DNA of 64,000 nucleotides, taken from assembly GCA_963556195.1 (NCBI GenBank), contig OY744531.1, forward strand, positions 50,744,700-50,808,699, given 5' to 3'. The notes under the pieces are model-generated. The model ran no database searches. It saw only the letters and a program-made list of their open reading frames with translations, and was not told the DNA's origin. Origin of the DNA: Sepiola atlantica (taxonomy: Eukaryota; Mollusca; Cephalopoda; Sepiida; Sepiolidae). Positions 22,201 through 33,245 of the stretch are shown one piece after another. The first letter of the stretch is position 1. Each line of letters starts with the position of its first letter. Both the position numbers and the translations under genes were made by a program.

Positions 22201-22735
22201 TATCTTTACAGATGAGTGTCGTCTCTTTATTCTTAGCTGTTGTCAATACCATTACTGTCTTTCCTTGCAGATGACTTGACGACCAGCCCCTAACCCGCAA
22301 GGCTGAAAACATAGTTGGTAGATGAAAGAAGTAGCTTCGACTAGATTAATGAGATTGCTTTGTGGGATTTGATTTTTGTGTACTGACATGTGCCTACAAA
22401 GATTGAAATGTCCGATTGTGGTTGCGCATATTGTTCAGCAGGTCCGGTTTATTTTTACAGGTTTTCATCGCCATAGGTTTTGTAGGGATAGCTGTATATG
22501 TAGATGGCCATGCTCTGCGCTTGTACGACATGCAGAGCAGACTCTCTTTTCTACAAAGTTTGGTTTCATTGACAAGCCGAAGCAAGATAACTGAGGGACA
22601 ATGTAGAGCGCAGGTTTTATATCGGTGTTTCCGTCTCCTAGATGGATGATCTAACAAAATTCACGGTTCTGTCTTGTCGAGTAGGGTGAAATCGCGCCTG
22701 GGTACTATACCAGGTATTTCTACACCCCTGCTAAT
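22201..22735. other. Non-coding interval, nothing recognised
   Basis: Less AT-rich than its neighbours and free of simple repeats. Overlapping short frames exist on both strands (22,376-22,657), none with a recognisable domain. It could be the body of an unrecognised element. Confidence 0.45.
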
Positions 22736-22741
22736 AATAAT

Positions 22742-22790
<49 letters not shown>
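22736..22790. repeat. (AAT)n-(TA)n microsatellite
   Basis: Short AAT run, then about 22 TA repeats; it supplies the TA target for the next element. Confidence 0.95.
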
Positions 22791-22792
<2 letters not shown>

Positions 22793-22795
<3 letters not shown>

Positions 22796-23176
22796 GGTGG
22801 GCAAAAATAAGGGTCCTATTTTTAAAAATTCATAACTTTTTTATTTATTGATTTTTTAAAAAAATTTTTTTAGAATAAGTAAAGGATCCCTTCCGAAGCA
22901 AGCATGAGCCGTATTAGCCCTAAGGAACGTACCCTCATTTAGAAAACATTATTTTTGCTTAAAAAACTCAAAACAGTGTAAAAAACAATACTTTAGTATT
23001 TGTAAGTTTTAAGAAGTGTTTTTCGGCTAAAATTTGTTTTGTTTATTTCAAAAAATCTCGGAAGGGTCAGTCTACACACACATAAAGTTTGGTGAGTTTA
23101 ACTTTTATTTTGTGGAAGTTATTCAAATTCAAGTTATTCAAATTTAAAGATAGGACCCTTATTTTGGCCCACCCTG
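22793..23176. mobile_element. Tc1/mariner-type MITE, 384 bp
   Basis: Terminal inverted repeats start CAGGGTGGGCAAAAATAAGG on the left and CAGGGTGGGCCAAAATAAGG on the right (complement). They agree over about 34 bases with roughly three mismatches, continuing GTCCTAT and TTTAAA. TA flanks both ends (22,791-22,792 and 23,177-23,178), the Tc1/mariner target duplication. The interior has no transposase frame, so it would depend on an autonomous relative. Confidence 0.9.
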
Positions 23177-23342
23177 TATATAAAATTAAAAAAAAAAAAA
23201 TTAGTGTTCCACCCCTTTGAAAAGTCAAGACTGCAATGCTGACCATTTATCACAATTAATACGGTGGAAACAAACGCGTCCAAAACAAAATTATTTTGTT
23301 TGTTTTGGTTTGGTTTCACTTTAAAAAAATAAATAATAATCA

Positions 23343-23386
23343 ACATACATACACACATACATACATACATACATACATACATACAT
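23343..23386. repeat. (CATA)n microsatellite
   Basis: About ten CATA repeats. Confidence 0.93.
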
Positions 23387-23389
23387 AAT

Positions 23390-24154
23390 ATTTCTTTTAT
23401 TATACAGATTATAATTCTTATTTATATTTCATTTGAAAAGATGTTTTGAAAATATGAAACTCTTCATTTTTGTTTACTCTTTTTGTTTATTTTCACTTTT
23501 TCTCTCTTTTATTTTCAGGTATGTATTTCAGACATATAATTGTTGACAAACAATATGTAAGTAGACATTTTTTTCTTACTTTTTGATATTTATAACTGGA
23601 AAATGAAAGTGTTACAGCTGAAGCTTGTGCCAGACTTGAAGCTACATTAGTGATCAGACGACTATTGTTGGAGAGTGCTGTTACCAGAGTCATATGGCAA
23701 AAGTGAGATGTATGATAAAGTAGATAATAAAGCGCTTTCGTAGTTTTAATATGGGTGCTTTCAATATGTTTATAAGGGGGTTAGTTTTCATGGGTCAGTC
23801 AAAGGTGAAATAGGGAGTTGGACAAAGTAATAATGTAGTGCTTACAAGTGTTAGCGACGTGGCGTGGTGGAAAGATGGGACTAATCGATTAATAGTAAAG
23901 AACAAATAATAATGTTTAATGTTTAAAAATGACTCCTAAAACGTTTCCGTGGATCTACTAGGATTACCACAAACGGTGTGCTGTACCTGTAAACGAAAGA
24001 TGAAGCCTCTTTTAAAAATGTTTCTATCCCTAATTTGCTATATTCAGCCTTTATCGTCACGATAACTATGCCCTTATTCATTTGGTGTGTTATTATAGGG
24101 ATTGCTATTGATAATTATGAAATAAATAATATTCTTGTATATCCTTATGATACC

Positions 24155-24155
<1 letters not shown>
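23390..24155. other. Non-coding interval, nothing recognised
   Basis: No family, RNA or supported frame. Confidence 0.5.

Positions 24156-24156
<1 letters not shown>

Positions 24157-24234
<78 letters not shown>
24157..24234. repeat. (TA)n microsatellite
   Basis: About 38 TA repeats. Confidence 0.97.
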
Positions 24235-24237
<3 letters not shown>

Positions 24238-24239
24238 TA

Positions 24240-24545
24240 ACAGTTTGATTTATAAAAACATTATTTGGCTACACATTTGCAGACATGTTTCGGACAGAGC
24301 TAAAAATAGCCAGACCTCTTCATTCCAAAAACCTTACACTATTGCTGCAGGAAGTGGAAGAAAAAAGTGATTTTGACAATTCAAAACATATTTAAAATCA
24401 AGTTCTAAATAAAGAACAGGCGACAAGTTATTATAATTGTTTACAGCTGTTTCAAGGCAGCATTTATTTAAAGTCATAAATTGAATAGAATCATAAACAT
24501 TATAAATGCTGACTCTCATCAGAAGATATTGCTGAGTCTTACAGA
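24240..24545. other. Non-coding interval, possible retroelement tail
   Basis: CAGACATGTTTCGGACAGAG and the ATGCTGACTCTCATCAGAAG end resemble sequences often found at the ends of Penelope-like elements, but no coding part is attached. Confidence 0.3.
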
Positions 24546-24546
24546 A

Positions 24547-24606
<60 letters not shown>
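24546..24606. repeat. (TA)n microsatellite
   Basis: About 29 TA repeats. Confidence 0.97.
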
Positions 24607-24610
<4 letters not shown>

Positions 24611-24611
24611 C

Positions 24612-24641
24612 ATTGAAAATAGAAAGGCTTCTATTTTCAAT
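24612..24641. repeat. Perfect 13-bp hairpin between two (TA)n tracts
   Basis: ATTGAAAATAGAA, loop AGGC, TTCTATTTTCAAT. The surrounding 85 bases are the only non-TA sequence between two long TA microsatellites. Confidence 0.85.
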
Positions 24642-24688
24642 TTTATAATACTGACCCACCAATGCTTTGAAATGAACGACCCATTTTC

Positions 24689-24690
<2 letters not shown>

Positions 24691-24768
<78 letters not shown>

Positions 24769-24780
24769 AGAGAGAGAGAG
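24691..24780. repeat. (TA)n-(GA)n compound microsatellite
   Basis: About 27 TA repeats, then about 17 GA repeats, directly abutting the left arm of the Penelope-like element. Confidence 0.95.
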
Positions 24781-24996
24781 GGAAGTATTAGAAGGCTATC
24801 ACAATGCAAGAAATGGAAATATGTCGGCGTTGAGAAGTAAGACAAAACAAGTGATTTTAGTTTTCAAAAACTTTTTTAATAATTTTTTTTTTTCATATAG
24901 CAAATCTTACTTGATTAGGCAAGACTTTAACAGTGATGTAATCTGTGTGACCGTGTTCCATAATATATTTCGAGGAAAACCTCTTTATCAACCTAG

Positions 24997-26225
24997 GACA
25001 ACCTAGCGGTCAACACTAACGCACCCCCAGCCACGCATACCCTTGTCACAGACCTCACAGATTCCCTCACACATGATGAAAAGGAACTCCTCAGCCTCGG
25101 CCCTAAATTCATCACCACTCAAAAAGCCAACGACAACACTTTGTTAAACATTGAAACACATTTCTGTAGAGCAGCTTACCACCTCAAATGGCTATCTGTT
25201 ATCAACACTACTACACTCAACAACACCACTGATAACTTCCCTGTATATCAACTCGACCACCCATTACACCCACCACCTAACAACCATGAATTAGACATTA
25301 AGCTCTCAAGACTGAAACGCAACATTTTTTCAATCATTAAACGTGAACACGCAAGCATTGTGTCTAACATCACGAGTTCACAACGTCTCACACTTGAAAG
25401 ACTTAAAAACAAAGACTTTATCTTCCTACCTTCTGACAAAGGAAAATAATTCTGTGTCATACCACATGAAACTTACGACTACCTTGCGCACACACACTTA
25501 AGTAATGATACTCTCTACTTACCTGTCAGTAACATCTCTTCTATGCAAATCCAAGACCACATTAACTCTGCCTGGACTGCCATATGTAGAAGAAGAAACC
25601 TCCCAAATAAATACAAATATAATCTAGTTACTAGAAACAGAAGACTCCCTACTTTCTATCACCTCATCAAGACACACAAAACAAACACAACTACACAGAT
25701 TAGGCCTATAGTATCAAGTATTGAAGGACCTCTATACAAAATCTCATAGCTCCTTTCTCAACTACTTAAACACCTACTCTCTACCTTTCCCAGACACGTC
25801 AATAGTGCTGATGAGGTCATCCGCCGTCTACACACACTTCAACCACAGCAGTTAAGACAAAACCAATACGCCTTCAGCCTAGATGTCGTCGCTCTTTACA
25901 CCTCAGTACCTGCACATCCAGCGGTCGATTTAATTACTGACCGCATCTCTTCTAACGACCTTTACTGCTTTGGCCTCACGGCCATTGATATTCACGAGCT
26001 ATTACAAATAATAGTTGACAATACATATTTCACCTTCGGACAACTTACTTACAGACAAATAACAGGGCTTCCAATGAGATCCAGTCTCTCAGGATTACTT
26101 GCTATATCATATATGGATAGATTGGAGCGTCAAGCCCTTGACACCTGCTACTCAGCTTAGTTCCTTTCGAGATACGTCGATGACGTTCTGATCATAACGT
26201 TCTGATCATAACGTTCTGATCATAA
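24997..26225 (+). pseudogene. Penelope-like reverse transcriptase region, broken
   Basis: In one frame the segment begins APPATHTLVTDLTDSLTHDE, continues ELLSLGPKFITTQ, and passes FIFLPSDKGK, PTFYHLIKTHK, IRPIVSS, the FSLDVVALYTSVP palm block and TGLPMRSSLSG. The catalytic box YVDDVLII lies at about 26,173-26,196. All these are in the Penelope RT order. In-frame stops occur at 25,447, 25,747 and 26,158. Immediately after the catalytic box a 14-bp unit is present three times (26,184-26,225), adding 28 bases and shifting the frame. It is therefore a pseudogene, although conservation of the blocks shows only moderate decay. Confidence 0.88.
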
Positions 26226-27124
26226 CATCATCACAAGAGGAAGCTGAGAATATTTACACCACATTCTCTAATGCAGACCCATGTATACGGTTCACTGTTG
26301 AACACCCTGATGCTTCTGGATCCCTATCACTTCTGGATTTTAACCTTAAGATTTCTGATGAGGGAGCTCTTATAACAAAATTCTACAGGAAGGCAGCTAG
26401 CAGAAACATCTTTGTGCATTACAAGTCGGCCCTCCCTCTAAGAGTCAAAATAGGATATGCGATGAATGAAATAACACGCACCCGGAACAAGTGTAGTGTA
26501 TTAGCAGATAAAACCGCATGCACTAGGCAATTCCATCAGGTGCTGGACTTGAATGGATACCCCAACACAATCATCAGGCACCTGGAGAACCCTAAAAAAC
26601 GCGTGAGACGCTTTACAGCCAACACCTGCTTCTTTAAACTGCCTCATCTCAGTGATAAAATCACAACAGCAATCCGCAAGGACATTAGAAGAGAGGGCTT
26701 GAACATACAGCTTGCTCACTCCAGTCTATCACTAAGGAAGCAGCTAGCTACGCACACACACCAATATAACCCAACACAGTGCACCCTAGCTAACTGTCCT
26801 ATGAATACAACGGGCATTTGTCACCGCATATATACAGTGTACAGATTAGAATGCACCATCTGCAACAAATTTTACATAGCTAGCACCATGAGACCCCTAC
26901 ATATCAGGATTAAGGAACATACACAGACACAAGCATCATCATTCTTCAAACACCTTAACACATGCAAAAACACTAACAGACTTAGCAAAGTTAACATCTT
27001 GGCCACGGAGAGGGACATTGGAAATCTTCGAATTAAAGAAGCTCTTTTCATCTCTAGGTTAGGACCGGAACTTAATAGTAGGCTGGAACTGAATTCTTCA
27101 TTTATAATAAAATATATAACATAG
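26226..27124 (+). pseudogene. Penelope-like RT C-terminus and GIY-YIG endonuclease
   Basis: This continues the same element in the next frame. The longest open part is 26,414-27,124 (236 codons). Its thumb-like half includes ILEN-type residues HLENPKKRVRRF and LPHLSDKIT. Cysteines near residues 123, 128 and 136 suggest the usual zinc-binding linker. The GIY-YIG nuclease follows: TVYRLECTICNKFYIAST at residues 141-158, RIKEH at 165-169, and LRIKEALFISRLGPELNSR at the end. The first motif reads TVY and the second YIA where GIY and YIG are typical. Single-strand nicking for target-primed reverse transcription is the known role of this domain; here it is inferred only from similarity. Confidence 0.88.
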
Positions 27125-27617
27125 TATATCTTGTATTTAACCTCAGCCCACACACATCACATTAACACAGTTCTAAATAAACTTGAATCGGTTTAAATAT
27201 ATAGATTAAAGAATCATCAGTAAAACAATACACTTGGTATATGGATTTACAATTACTCCCTTTATTTTTGTATTTGATTCCGCTGATGAAGTGTTATATA
27301 TTTATACTGCATGCTACATTCACATTCACTGTTATATGCAATATTACAGCATTGCTGTTAAGATAAATAAATTATGTAGTAAGTATATAAATACATTAAA
27401 ATAAACAAAAAAATAATTTTATTATATTAATAGAATAACACACCTAGTGTGTAGTTACACATTTCATCTTCTTCCTCTACAAAATATTGAATGTAACCCC
27501 CAAATAAACTCTATAGATAAAAAAAGAGAAAATAATAATCTTTAACAATCGAGAAATAAAAATTTAAAATATATATATATATATTTATAAAAAAAAAAAA
27601 TTAAAACAAATGAAGAA

Positions 27618-27673
<56 letters not shown>

Positions 27674-28739
27674 TTATAAAAATAAATAATTAAATTAATG
27701 ATAATAAAATAAATGAAGAAACAAATATATTGATAAATATATAAGTTATAAGAAAAATAATATTAAAAAAAAAAAAAATAAATAAATGTAATAATAAAAA
27801 ATAGAATAGAATAACAAATTTTACTATATAGATTCACTTTTACCCTTCTACAATTGAATGATGTATATCCAAAAGTAAGTTAAAAGATTTAGAAATGGCA
27901 AATAAGTGTTGAAAATCCTGTTAAAGAAATGATATATTGGAGATTTATAATTTAGTTTTGTATTTGTATGTATAAGGGATATAATTCATTACAATTTAGC
28001 AAGAGTTGTCCTACCTTCTCGGAAGTAAAAAAAAAATAAAAAAATAAAAAATTAAACTAAATTTAAATTTAAAAAAAAATCGTTAGTGAATTAAACTATG
28101 AATTTTAATAACATTTTACTAAAATCATAACAGCATTAAATAGTTTCAGATTAATTAGACAAGGATAATATTAAAAAATAAATTAAACAAGAATTGAAGA
28201 ATTAGTTCCATTCATTAAATTTTACTGCGTGCCACACACAATCTTGCCAGAGTATAAATCAAAACATATTTAACCGTTAATCATGAAAATAAATTTGAAA
28301 AAAAAAAGAATTTTTTTTTAAATAAATAAATTACAAAAACGTAAATATTGTTAGAATAAAATAAGATAACAATAGTATACAAATATTAGAAAAAAAAATT
28401 AATTTAACACCGCTCTTGGTTGTTATCTCTCCTCCTCCGAATAAACAAAAAATGTTTTCTTCTTTCTTTTCTCTCTTTTTGCTCTTCTTTTTCTTTTAAA
28501 TTTTTTTATATGAATATGTGGCCCTTCATCGGTGGGTTCAAATATATATATTCAGAAAAAAAAAAAAAATAATAAAATGAGAAAAATAAAAAAATAAATT
28601 AAATAAGTAATTAAACTCATAAAAAACAAAACAATCAATTATAGTTTTAGTTTTATTACATTTGCTGCGGATATTAATATTTACTGCGTTATATGCAATA
28701 TTGCCATCCACACGTTTTTTGAAATTTGAAACACTTACC
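27125..28739. other. AT-rich non-coding part of the Penelope-like element
   Basis: Contains (TA)n at 27,560-27,664 and many A- or T-runs. No frame or RNA is supported. ACATTCACATTCACTGTTAT near 27,320 and ATATGCAATATTGCC near 28,692 (with relatives ATATGCAATATTACAGC near 27,336) suggest internal inverted similarity between the two ends. Confidence 0.55.
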
Positions 28740-29003
28740 ATTTGATAAAGAGGTCTTCCTCGAAATATATTATTGAACACGGTCACACAGATTACATCAG
28801 TGTTAAAGTCTTGCCTAATCAAGTAAGATTTGCTATATGAAAAAAAAATTATTAAAAAAGTTTTTGAAAAATATATAACTAAAATCACTTGTTTTGTCTT
28901 ACTTCTCAACACCGACATATTTCCATTTCTTGCATTGTGATAGCCTTCTAATACTCCTCTATATACGTATTACACACAATGCTTCAAGCAAACTACCTTT
29001 CCG

Positions 29004-29004
<1 letters not shown>

Positions 29005-29057
<53 letters not shown>
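29005..29057. repeat. (TA)n microsatellite
   Basis: About 26 TA repeats, at the junction with a Tc1-type element. Confidence 0.97.
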
Positions 29058-29059
<2 letters not shown>

Positions 29060-29060
<1 letters not shown>

Positions 29061-29585
29061 GAGATGTTGGACAAAATAATGGAAACACCTTGAAACCCTC
29101 TCATGAAATCCAGCCTTGTGAAACTCTCGGCAAAATGTTTTTGTTAAAACAGGATCATCCAGATGATTTGTTAAGCTCTGCTGTAATTTTGGGTGCCGTG
29201 ATTTTGTGCTCTTTCTTCACAATCCTTACAAGGGTTCTACGATCTCTTTCAGACAGTTTCGGCTTTTTTCCAGAATTTTGTTTAGAGGAGGATGTTTTCC
29301 CTTTTTTTATAGGCTGTCATCACTTTCGAAACAGTTCCTCTCGATACGGCCACCATCTCAGCCACTTCCGTTCAGTAGCACCTGCCATATGGGCACGAAC
29401 AATCGACGCTCTTTTGAAATCTGATAGATCTGTCATTTTTCTTACTAATATGCACTATCTGAAATAAAAAATAATTTCAACCACTTAATTCAGGACAACA
29501 ATAAGCATAAATTAAAAAAATGAAACCAACATTTTGGTAATTTTTTTCAATTTTTATAGGTGTTTTAAAATTGATGCAATATTCA
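29060..29585 (-). mobile_element. Tc1-type transposon relic, N-terminal transposase half
   Basis: The left edge has GTTGGACAAAATAATGGAAA, a Tc1-like terminal repeat, and a degraded partner (GGTGTTTTAAAATTGATGC complement region) lies near 29,560. On the minus strand a transposase N-terminus starts at 29,433 (TDLSDFKRASIVRAHMAGAT). It continues in another frame with GKTSSSKQNSGKKPKLSERD, RRTLVRIVKKEHKITAPKIT and ELNKSSG, i.e. the paired-type helix-turn-helix DNA-binding region. The catalytic DDE half is missing and the frame is interrupted. Confidence 0.82.
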
Positions 29586-29844
29586 CAAGTTTCAACCCCT
29601 GCCTATTTATATTTAAAATTTTTCAATATAAATTCTTTATAACAAATGTTTTTGTAATAGCACAATAGTGTAGAACTAGAGATCTAATTAATGTTTAACA
29701 TTATGTGAACCTCAACAAATGCAGAGCGCACATTTTCATAAATTCATTAAAAAGACAGTTTTTATTTTCATACAATTGTTTCGGCCTACCTGAATCACAT
29801 ACATCTTTATAATATACAAAATATTCAAAATGTACAAAACATCA

Positions 29845-29897
<53 letters not shown>

Positions 29898-30394
29898 GTA
29901 TCAAATAATATTCCTGCTAGAGTAATAATAACGTATGTCCTCATATACTTTACGCACCCTATATATAGAGAGAGATAGAGAGATAGAGATGACCCAATGT
30001 AGATTCGTGGATCAGCTAGTGTCAAATGAATGATTTATCAAGTAAAAGAAGAAATGCTTGAAAATCTGGAGACAAAAGGTTACAAAGAAAAGAAGAAACC
30101 TTAGAAATAATGGAAAGAGTGTTTCGCTTTCTGATGTGTAAATGTGAATAAATTCCCAATTAGCAAACAGATTCATATTCTAAAGAATCAGCAAAGTTTG
30201 CAAATATCAGAAGTCACAAGAAAAAAGAAGCAAAACATTTGTGAAATATTTTCATCTTTAAATTATAAGAAATCGATCAAAATTGGAAAATGTCCTTGAG
30301 CGTTTTCTTATTGTCTATATTATCTTCTATAAACACAGAATTTTTTAATCTTATTTGTGTTTGTATGTATCGATACAAACTATTTATTTACCCA

Positions 30395-30399
<5 letters not shown>
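29586..30399. other. Non-coding interval with (TA)n at 29,848-29,891
   Basis: Contains a TA microsatellite, a GA-rich patch near 29,965-29,990 and otherwise nothing recognised. Confidence 0.55.

Positions 30400-30461
<62 letters not shown>
30400..30461. repeat. (TA)n microsatellite
   Basis: About 31 TA repeats, bounding the mariner-type relic on its left. Confidence 0.97.
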
Positions 30462-30464
<3 letters not shown>

Positions 30465-30479
30465 AAGAAAGAGAGAGAT

Positions 30480-31350
30480 TGTTGCAGGAAAATCCGACAC
30501 TTGACAAAATAGGCAATGAAAACAAAAGTTGTATATGCAGAGACCCGACAGGTCATTTAGCAACAGTTAGTTACATACTGCATTATTTTTCAATGTAATC
30601 GTCGCCGGCAGAGACGATCATCTCAAAGCGGGCACAAAATGAGTCACATGCATTGGCAACCATGTCCTTGTCAATAGCTGTAAACGCCTTAAAAATGGCA
30701 TTCTTCAGAGATTCGACCATTTTGTGGGCAGGATTGTTGGTCTTGGCTTCGTCAAGGGGGTTGCAGTCTGGTGATGAAGGCAGCCACAAGTCCGGCAACT
30801 AGTGGTGAAGAACATTGTTGAGCAGCCACGCTTTGGTCGTCTTGGCCTTGTGTGCAGGAGCAGAGTCAAGCTGGAAGACGTAGGGGCGTCCGGCAGTGAT
30901 CTCATCCATCTAAGGCTTCACAACGCTCCTCAGCATTTTGTAGATTTCGGTGGTGACTCTCAGACCGTTTTGAAAGAAAATGGAGGCATTACGTCCCTAT
31001 CACTAGAGATGACGCCCAGGACGATGACTGAGGGGGAAACTTCGTATGCTTCATGACAGAAAGCTCCTCGATGTCTTTGCAGATCTACCTGTCATTCTCC
31101 CTGTTGCTTGTCTGGTCCTGGTCGAAATTCTTTTGATTCATTTTCGAACCCGTGCTTGAGGTTGTTCAGCAAAGCCGCTGCTTTGATCTTCCTAGTTTCC
31201 TTGGAAGCATTCTGTGATGAGCATGCGGTGAGACTTGCAGTAGGAGGAGTAACCAATGTCCTTGATCGTTCGGCAGATCGTCGAATTCTAACAGCCTATG
31301 CCAGCTACGATCTTGGCGTAAGTCTGTCTTATGAATTTGGCCACAAAAAA
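30480..31350 (-). mobile_element. mariner/IS630-type transposase relic
   Basis: Antisense frames give, in order with frameshifts, LRQDRSWHRLLEFDDLPNDQ, VKHTKFPPQSSSWA-like sequence, SLPDAPTSSSLTLLLHTRPR (equivalent to a PYVFQxDxAPAH block in a shifted frame), and LWLPSSPDCNPLDEAKT. The last contains the third catalytic Asp context SPDxNPLD. The remaining C-terminus is AHKMVESLKNAIFKAFTAID. The element lies exactly between two TA microsatellites. It is non-functional, with many stops. Confidence 0.78.
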
Positions 31351-31355
31351 AACTG

Positions 31356-31357
<2 letters not shown>

Positions 31358-31391
<34 letters not shown>
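31358..31391. repeat. (TA)n microsatellite
   Basis: About 17 TA repeats. Confidence 0.95.
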
Positions 31392-31394
<3 letters not shown>

Positions 31395-31629
31395 TCATGT
31401 ATCCACATGAAATGTTATAAGGAGATATAATCTTTTATGTATCAATTTTCAGTATTTACTTCAACAGTGCTCAATACGTGAGTAGAGCTAGGTAGTAAGT
31501 TACGACAATATATTTAAAATTTTAGCCTGACGATTCCCTACGGAGATGAAACGCAGAAGCCTCTGTGTAGCTTATTTGCCATAAATATATTTCCATAACT
31601 AGGTGGTATCCATTGCCTCTTGAGACTAT

Positions 31630-31890
31630 TACATAAAGGGCAGTTGTCTGTGTGTGCGTATGTGTGTGTGTATGTTCAGCTAAACTTAAAAAACTACAAA
31701 ACAAACAGCCACCAAGTTGTTCTTTTCTTGATCGGCGTTGCCCCGGTAGAATAATATCTAAAATAAAAATATATTAATTCTTTGACCTTAAACTGGCACA
31801 GATTTCGTGAAAGAGGGAGGATCTGTTTTCTAGCCACTAACTAAAAGGAAGTAATTCTGATTTTTTTTCACAGAGTTAATTCCCTTATGC
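31630..31890. mobile_element. Possible older Helitron relic
   Basis: GCAGTTGTCTGTGTGTGCGT near 31,638 resembles the GAGTTGTCTGTGTGTATGTG at 31,903 in the next element, and GGCGTTGCCCCGGTAGAATA near 31,734 resembles a decayed Helitron terminal hairpin. This may be an earlier insertion of the same family. Confidence 0.4.
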
Positions 31891-32075
31891 CAACTGATTC
31901 CTTGAGTTGTCTGTGTGTATGTGTGTGTGTGTGTATGTCCATAGAGAGGAATGTGCTGGACAGAGAAGAAAGAGGAGAGGGAGACGGAAGGGGAAAACTG
32001 GGGAGGTGGAAGGAGAGAAAGAGATAGAAGTTGTGTTACACTTTTGCCCCGGGCAACACCGGGTAGCCCTGCTAG
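31891..32075 (+). mobile_element. Non-autonomous Helitron with canonical 3' end
   Basis: The 3' terminus has the stem CCCGG, loop GCAACA, CCGGG (32,048-32,063), then TAGCCCTGCTAG and T, a textbook Helitron end. A (TG)n-rich GTTGTCTGTGTGTATGTG near 31,905 is typical of the 5' part of such elements. The 5' boundary is not certain. No Rep/helicase is present. Confidence 0.75.
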
Positions 32076-32089
32076 TATATATAGTTTAA

Positions 32090-32627
32090 AAAAAAACATC
32101 CATCCTTACCCTCAAAAGTGGGTAGGAGCTCTAGTACTTCCTCATCATCTACTTTGAGGAACGACCTAGTCTTTAGCAAAAGCTAAATCCATGCAAATAA
32201 ATCAAATCTATTATAAGTCTATTCAGTGGTATATATTCCTAGACACCAAAGTAAGCATTACTTAACCTATCAAAATGGCCAACATCTTCCCTTCCAGATT
32301 CAAATATCTTCATATCCACAGAGATGGAATCAATAAACAAACATTGGAAATATCTGGAAGCATCCTTTACTCTTTCACTATATAACAGATTTAGTTCAGA
32401 TATAAGATGTCATGGGTTCAATCATCGTAATGAGTTTGATGCGATATGAACTTTCAAGACACCCATTGAGGACATCAACAGATCACAGAATTGTGTGCGT
32501 TTATGAAATTGATGTCATGCCATTCCGGGAGAAAATCAAAGAGAATTTCTCCAACTTACACCAGCTAGACTCTCAGATAATCAGAGGCAGGCGGTCCAAA
32601 ACCTTTGAAACAGTAACCGTTCAACAA
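32090..32627. other. Non-coding interval, nothing recognised
   Basis: A 92-codon plus-strand frame at 32,412-32,690 shows no family features and runs into the fold-back element. Confidence 0.5.
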
Positions 32628-33245
32628 ACTATATGGCGATTTTCAAGAATAGTTAACAGAAAAGAAAGGGTGAAAAACAGAAAAAAATAGTCAACAAATA
32701 AACATTACCAAACGCAATAACAGTTACTTTTCTACCTATCTGGATGAGTTATATTGTGTTGTAATGTATTTTTATTTATATTTATTTTATCGCTGTTTAC
32801 TGAGTATTGTAAAACCGACAAATTCAACATTGCACTGGATTTTACTCGATGTGAAGCCTCGATAATCGCTTCAAAATCGAAAATTAAGCAAAAATGTAGC
32901 TAATAAAAATATACAGATCGGTTGAAAATTAAATTTTGGACCGATTAGTGACAGTTGTTAGCTCTAGTTTTGTTTAATTTTAGATTTTTGAGTTGTTAAT
33001 TATACGACATCGAGTAAAATCCGACACCATGTTGAATTTGTCGAGTTTACAAGACTCTGAAGGCAACGAAAGGACATGTAAATAAAAACGCTTTGAAATA
33101 CTTCAAAATGAAATAAAAATAGACAGATTAGTAGAAAAGTAACTTTTATTGCCTTTGATAACAATTATTTGCTGACTATTTGTTGTTTTTTTCTCACCCT
33201 TATTTTTATAAACTATTCTTGAAAATCGCCGACTATATTTATTAT
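32628..33245. mobile_element. Fold-back element with about 300-bp inverted arms
   Basis: GGCGATTTTCAAGAATAGTT (about 32,636) is inverted as AACTATTCTTGAAAATCGCC (about 33,211). CCGACAAATTCAACAT (32,813) is mirrored by ATGTTGAATTTGTCGAGTTT (33,031), and TTTTACTCGATGTG by GACATCGAGTAAAATCC. The centre is near 32,935. No transposase and no clear target duplication were seen. Confidence 0.78.

Larger units (their letters stand above)
24781..28956 (+). mobile_element. Penelope-like retroelement with inverted terminal repeats
   Basis: A 4.2-kb unit is bounded by inverted repeats at 24,781-24,991 and 28,740-28,956. Both arms share GAAGGCTATCACAATGCAAG, AGACAAAACAAGTGATTTTA, GATTAGGCAAGACTTTAACA (with one mismatch) and the CCTCTTTATCAA inner end. 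Between them on the plus strand lie a broken reverse transcriptase region (24,997-26,225) and a GIY-YIG endonuclease region (to 27,124), the domain order of Penelope-like elements. The 1.6 kb after the coding part is AT-rich and non-coding. The right arm may be part of a second, inverted copy rather than a true terminal repeat. Confidence 0.88.

Noticed and set aside
22376..22657. Three overlapping 72-87 codon frames on both strands
   Set aside because: Mutually exclusive and without family features or splice context.
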